DNA from: an uncultured Nitrosomonadales bacterium
GTDB taxonomy: Bacteria; Pseudomonadota; Gammaproteobacteria; Burkholderiales; Gallionellaceae
Length of the DNA: 36,689 nucleotides
NCBI GenBank assembly: GCA_903861075.1
Contig: CAIOSY010000105.1
Span: 1 to 36,689, forward strand
Reading direction: 5' to 3'
Shown: piece by piece, positions 34,753 to 36,689 of the stretch
Position numbering within the stretch: position 1 is the first letter of the stretch
Layout of the letters: every line of letters begins with the position of its first letter
Notes under the pieces: model-generated
Told to the model about the DNA's origin: nothing
The model's input: the letters and a program-made list of their open reading frames with translations, nothing else
Databases searched by the model: none
Position numbers and translations under genes: made by a program

Positions 34753-36192
34753 TTAATTTCTTGAGTGTGATATGACGGTTTTTGTGTGAGTTTTGTTCGC
34801 TTTCACCTGTAAGGCGGAGTGTGGGTTATGTTTTTCGGGAACGATCGTCAATGTTTGACCTTTTTTGACTCGTTTTGTGTTTCCATTCCAACTTTTTAAA
34901 CTCGCAACGCTGACGTGGTAGCGGCTGGCTAATTTATCCAGCGTATCACCGTTATGAACGATGTATTTTATGGAAGCGATACTTTGCACCGTCTTTGCAA
35001 CAGGATGAAGATGTAAATTGATATCCTCGAATTTTTCTTCGTTTTCGATAACTTCGCCATTGAGTGGCACGAGTAGCGTATCGCCTTCAGTTAATGTCGT
35101 GCGTGCAGTCAGGCTGTTGACGGATTTTAATTTTTCTAGCGACAGGCCAAAACGGGGAGCCAGATGTTCGAGTTTTTCCCCTTTTTGTGTATGATAAATT
35201 TGCCAGCTGACGAGCGGCATATTGTAATTTCTTAAATTATTCTGGAAAGCCTCGATTTTTTCTATCGGCAGTAAAATAAAATCGCCATTATTTTGTAAAA
35301 TAACAGGGCGATTATGAGCAGGATTAAGGGCAATAAACTCTTCTTTGGTAATGTCAGCTAATTGTGCGGCCAGCTCTACATCAATATGCTTTTCGGTTGT
35401 TACGGCTGCGAAATAGGGTTTGTTGGTAATGTCAGATAGCGTTAAACCATAGCGTTCGGGATTGGCGACGATATTTTTAATCGCTAAGAGTTTAGGTACA
35501 TAATTACGTGTTTCATCAGGCAGATTTAAGCTGGCAAAATCCGTGGGTAAACCTAGCTTTCGATTGTGAGCTTGAGCGCGTTGCAGGGCGCCTTCGCCCC
35601 AGTTGTAAGCCGCTAACGCTAACTCCCAGTTGCCAAACATTTTGTGTAATTTTTCAAGGTAGTCTAGCGCCCCGGTTGTTGCCCCGATGATGTCTCTGCG
35701 CCCGTCATACCAAAAATTTTGTTTCATGCCAAAATAGCGACCGGTCGCAGGCATAAACTGCCAGATACCCGCCGCATTGCTGGTCGAGTTCGCCCCGGGA
35801 TTAAAGGCGCTCTCTATCATCGGCAGCAGTGCGATTTCACTGGGCATGCCACGACGCTCCACTTCATTGGTGATGTAATATAAATAACGGTTGGCACGAA
35901 ACATCATGCGAGCCACATAGTCAGGGCGGGTCGCATACCATTGCTCATGGCGTGCGATTAGCGGGCTCTCCATCTCTTGCAAGGTAAAGCCCTCGCGCAG
36001 ACGCTGCCAAAGGTTGTTCGTATTATCTTCAATGAGAAGATACATCGGCGTGTTGCGTGCATTCGTCAGTGTAACAGGAGATATTGCCAATGCAGGAAGC
36101 TGTGCAGATTGACTTTCAGCGTGTGTAAGGTGGGGTATAAAAAGGGTGATAGTCGTGTATGCTAATAAAAAGAACAGTTTAATCAAATGCAC
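34753..36192 (-). CDS. mltD: Membrane-bound lytic murein transglycosylase D-like protein with two LysM domains
   Basis: Periplasmic peptidoglycan-cleaving enzyme of 479 residues. A Sec signal peptide (about 1-25, ending THA-ES) has no lipobox Cys, unlike E. coli MltD, so the mature protein may be soluble. The SLT domain (about 105-215) carries catalytic E127 in MIESAFNP, then AGIWQFMP and AAYNWGEGAL. Two LysM domains follow, at about 328-376 and 407-451 (YIVHNGDTLDKLASRY), for glycan binding. The C-terminus is basic and His-rich. The start codon is GTG at 36190-36192 with no clear Shine-Dalgarno sequence. The signal peptide makes this start plausible, though the TTG two codons downstream is possible. 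Confidence 0.93.
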   Translation of the reverse strand: MHLIKLFFLLAYTTITLFIPHLTHAESQSAQLPALAISPVTLTNARNTPMYLLIEDNTNNLWQRLREGFTLQEMESPLIARHEQWYATRPDYVARMMFRANRYLYYITNEVERRGMPSEIALLPMIESAFNPGANSTSNAAGIWQFMPATGRYFGMKQNFWYDGRRDIIGATTGALDYLEKLHKMFGNWELALAAYNWGEGALQRAQAHNRKLGLPTDFASLNLPDETRNYVPKLLAIKNIVANPERYGLTLSDITNKPYFAAVTTEKHIDVELAAQLADITKEEFIALNPAHNRPVILQNNGDFILLPIEKIEAFQNNLRNYNMPLVSWQIYHTQKGEKLEHLAPRFGLSLEKLKSVNSLTARTTLTEGDTLLVPLNGEVIENEEKFEDINLHLHPVAKTVQSIASIKYIVHNGDTLDKLASRYHVSVASLKSWNGNTKRVKKGQTLTIVPEKHNPHSALQVKANKTHTKTVISHSRN

Positions 36193-36296
36193 GAGAAAAA
36201 TTCCGGAAGGGGAGGAAAGACTTTCAGATAGTAGCCGACTCGTAAGGTGGGGTCAAATTAAAGCGGAAAATTCTAAATTAAAAATGGCTTTATAAT
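36193..36296. other. Divergent intergenic region between mltD and the Bfd-like gene
   Basis: 104 bp. It contains GTGGGGTCAAATTAAA (about 36247-36262), similar in style to short dispersed repeats known in proteobacteria, but only one copy is present and no inverted partner is seen. A TATAAT abuts the ATG of the Bfd-like gene and is too close to serve as its promoter. A three-codon ATG frame (36284-36295) ends two bases before that gene. Confidence 0.4.
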
Positions 36297-36503
36297 ATGA
36301 ACATTGAAAATCTACCTTCTGATGATGTCGTTATGTGTCATTGCAGCGGTACAAAAAGAGGCTGTATTCAAAAATTATTCCAGCAAGGTCTTGACCTAAA
36401 TGCAATTTCAAGATGGACAGGCGCGCTTTCGGGTTGTGGGGGTTGCGAATGGGATATTGCGCAGTTTTTAAAAGAACTGGCCGAACAAAAAAGCGCAATA
36501 TAA
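36297..36503 (+). CDS. Bfd-like [2Fe-2S] ferredoxin-type protein
   Basis: A 68-residue protein with the BFD-like cluster-binding pattern: C14-x-C16 near the N-terminus and C47-x-x-C50 about 30 residues later, with helical sequence between. Bacterioferritin-associated ferredoxins use this fold to carry electrons for iron release. Related domains occur in nitrite reductase and other redox proteins. An extra Cys at 23 is not part of the pattern. No bacterioferritin gene is visible, so the partner is unknown. The ATG at 36297 lacks a Shine-Dalgarno sequence. A start at Met13 would leave too little before the first cluster Cys. Confidence 0.82.
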   Translation: MNIENLPSDDVVMCHCSGTKRGCIQKLFQQGLDLNAISRWTGALSGCGGCEWDIAQFLKELAEQKSAI

Positions 36504-36665
36504 TTTTTATCGGCCAGGATCTGCTTCCGGTTTTATAGTGGAAGGGGAGGCGGGATGCAGCCCGGCGGCATGCTGCCTTGCATGTCGTGTTTAGAGGGTG
36601 TAAGAAATTTTGTGTAAACGGTCATTTGGCAGGACACTCTGCCTAACGTTGAAAAGGAAGTAAAA
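36504..36665. other. Leader region of the gene at the right edge
   Basis: About 160 bp without a gene. A GGCAG-GACACT-CTGCC inverted repeat (36628-36643) lies about 22 bp before the next ATG, where it could be an operator or leader hairpin. No confident promoter hexamers were found. Confidence 0.4.
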
Positions 36666-36689
36666 ATGACCGCAGCAAGAAAAGTGGCA
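36666..36689 (+). CDS. Start of an unidentified gene, cut by the right edge
   Basis: ATG at 36666 opens a frame of eight codons (MTAARKVA) that runs off the window. It is supported by a well-placed GGAAG ribosome site eight bases upstream. The peptide is too short to name; an N-terminal beta strand leading into a Rossmann-type protein is one possibility among many. Confidence 0.5.

Noticed and set aside
36247-36262. REP-type dispersed repeat (GGGGTCA-like)
   Set aside because: There is a single short copy with no inverted partner and no REP-associated transposase in the window.

Overview
The window looks like chromosomal DNA of a Gram-negative bacterium, most likely a betaproteobacterium of the Nitrosomonadales/Gallionellaceae type. 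This placement is inferred from gene content: a two-gene cyanophycin synthetase cluster with a DUF1854 protein and its ABC transporter, a GntR-controlled prpBCDE set, hpnE, mqo and a full-length CysG. I see no rRNA, tRNA, CRISPR array, insertion sequence or phage gene. GC content is moderate and coding density high, with many 4-bp ATGA overlaps.

Layout. (1) 1-3649, + strand: the end of an exopolysaccharide/capsule cluster, with a tyrosine autokinase cut by the left edge, a small membrane-anchored protein, an O-antigen ligase/polymerase-type membrane protein and the cognate low-molecular-weight tyrosine phosphatase. (2) 3691-6611, - strand: lysS and a solitary hpnE. (3) 6963-14155, + strand: a CheY-like receiver and two tandem paralogous CHASE-domain hybrid histidine kinases. 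(4) 14188-22703: the cyanophycin locus. A DUF1854 protein and a zinc-ribbon ABC exporter-like protein lie on the - strand, divergent from two + strand cyanophycin synthetase genes, the last of which overlaps a TrmH/SpoU-type rRNA methyltransferase. (5) 22791-25056, + strand: an RhlE-type RNA helicase and a patatin-like lipoprotein. (6) 25053-32803, - strand: a GntR regulator, prpB, prpC, prpD, prpE and then mqo, closely spaced and probably one transcript for propionate oxidation. (7) 32804-33328: the prp control region with two palindromic operators, then a region with no convincing gene. (8) 33329-36689: cysG (+), an MltD-like lytic transglycosylase (-), a Bfd-like [2Fe-2S] protein (+) and the first eight codons of another gene at the right edge.

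How the parts work together. The kinase/phosphatase pair should control polysaccharide polymerisation and export. The cyanophycin genes store nitrogen and carbon as an Asp-Arg polymer. The 2-methylcitrate cycle turns propionyl-CoA plus oxaloacetate into pyruvate plus succinate, and the adjacent mqo can regenerate the oxaloacetate.

The most interesting material is the cyanophycin locus. The two synthetases have lost different active-site motifs. The shorter one keeps an HxxEH...E motif in its N domain and an intact-looking ATP-grasp domain, but has a broken Mur P-loop and no Mur C-terminal domain. The longer one keeps the Mur module but has lost the second His and the Glu of the N-domain motif. 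This suggests that a division of labour has replaced one complete enzyme. The role of the divergent ABC protein and DUF1854 partner is open.
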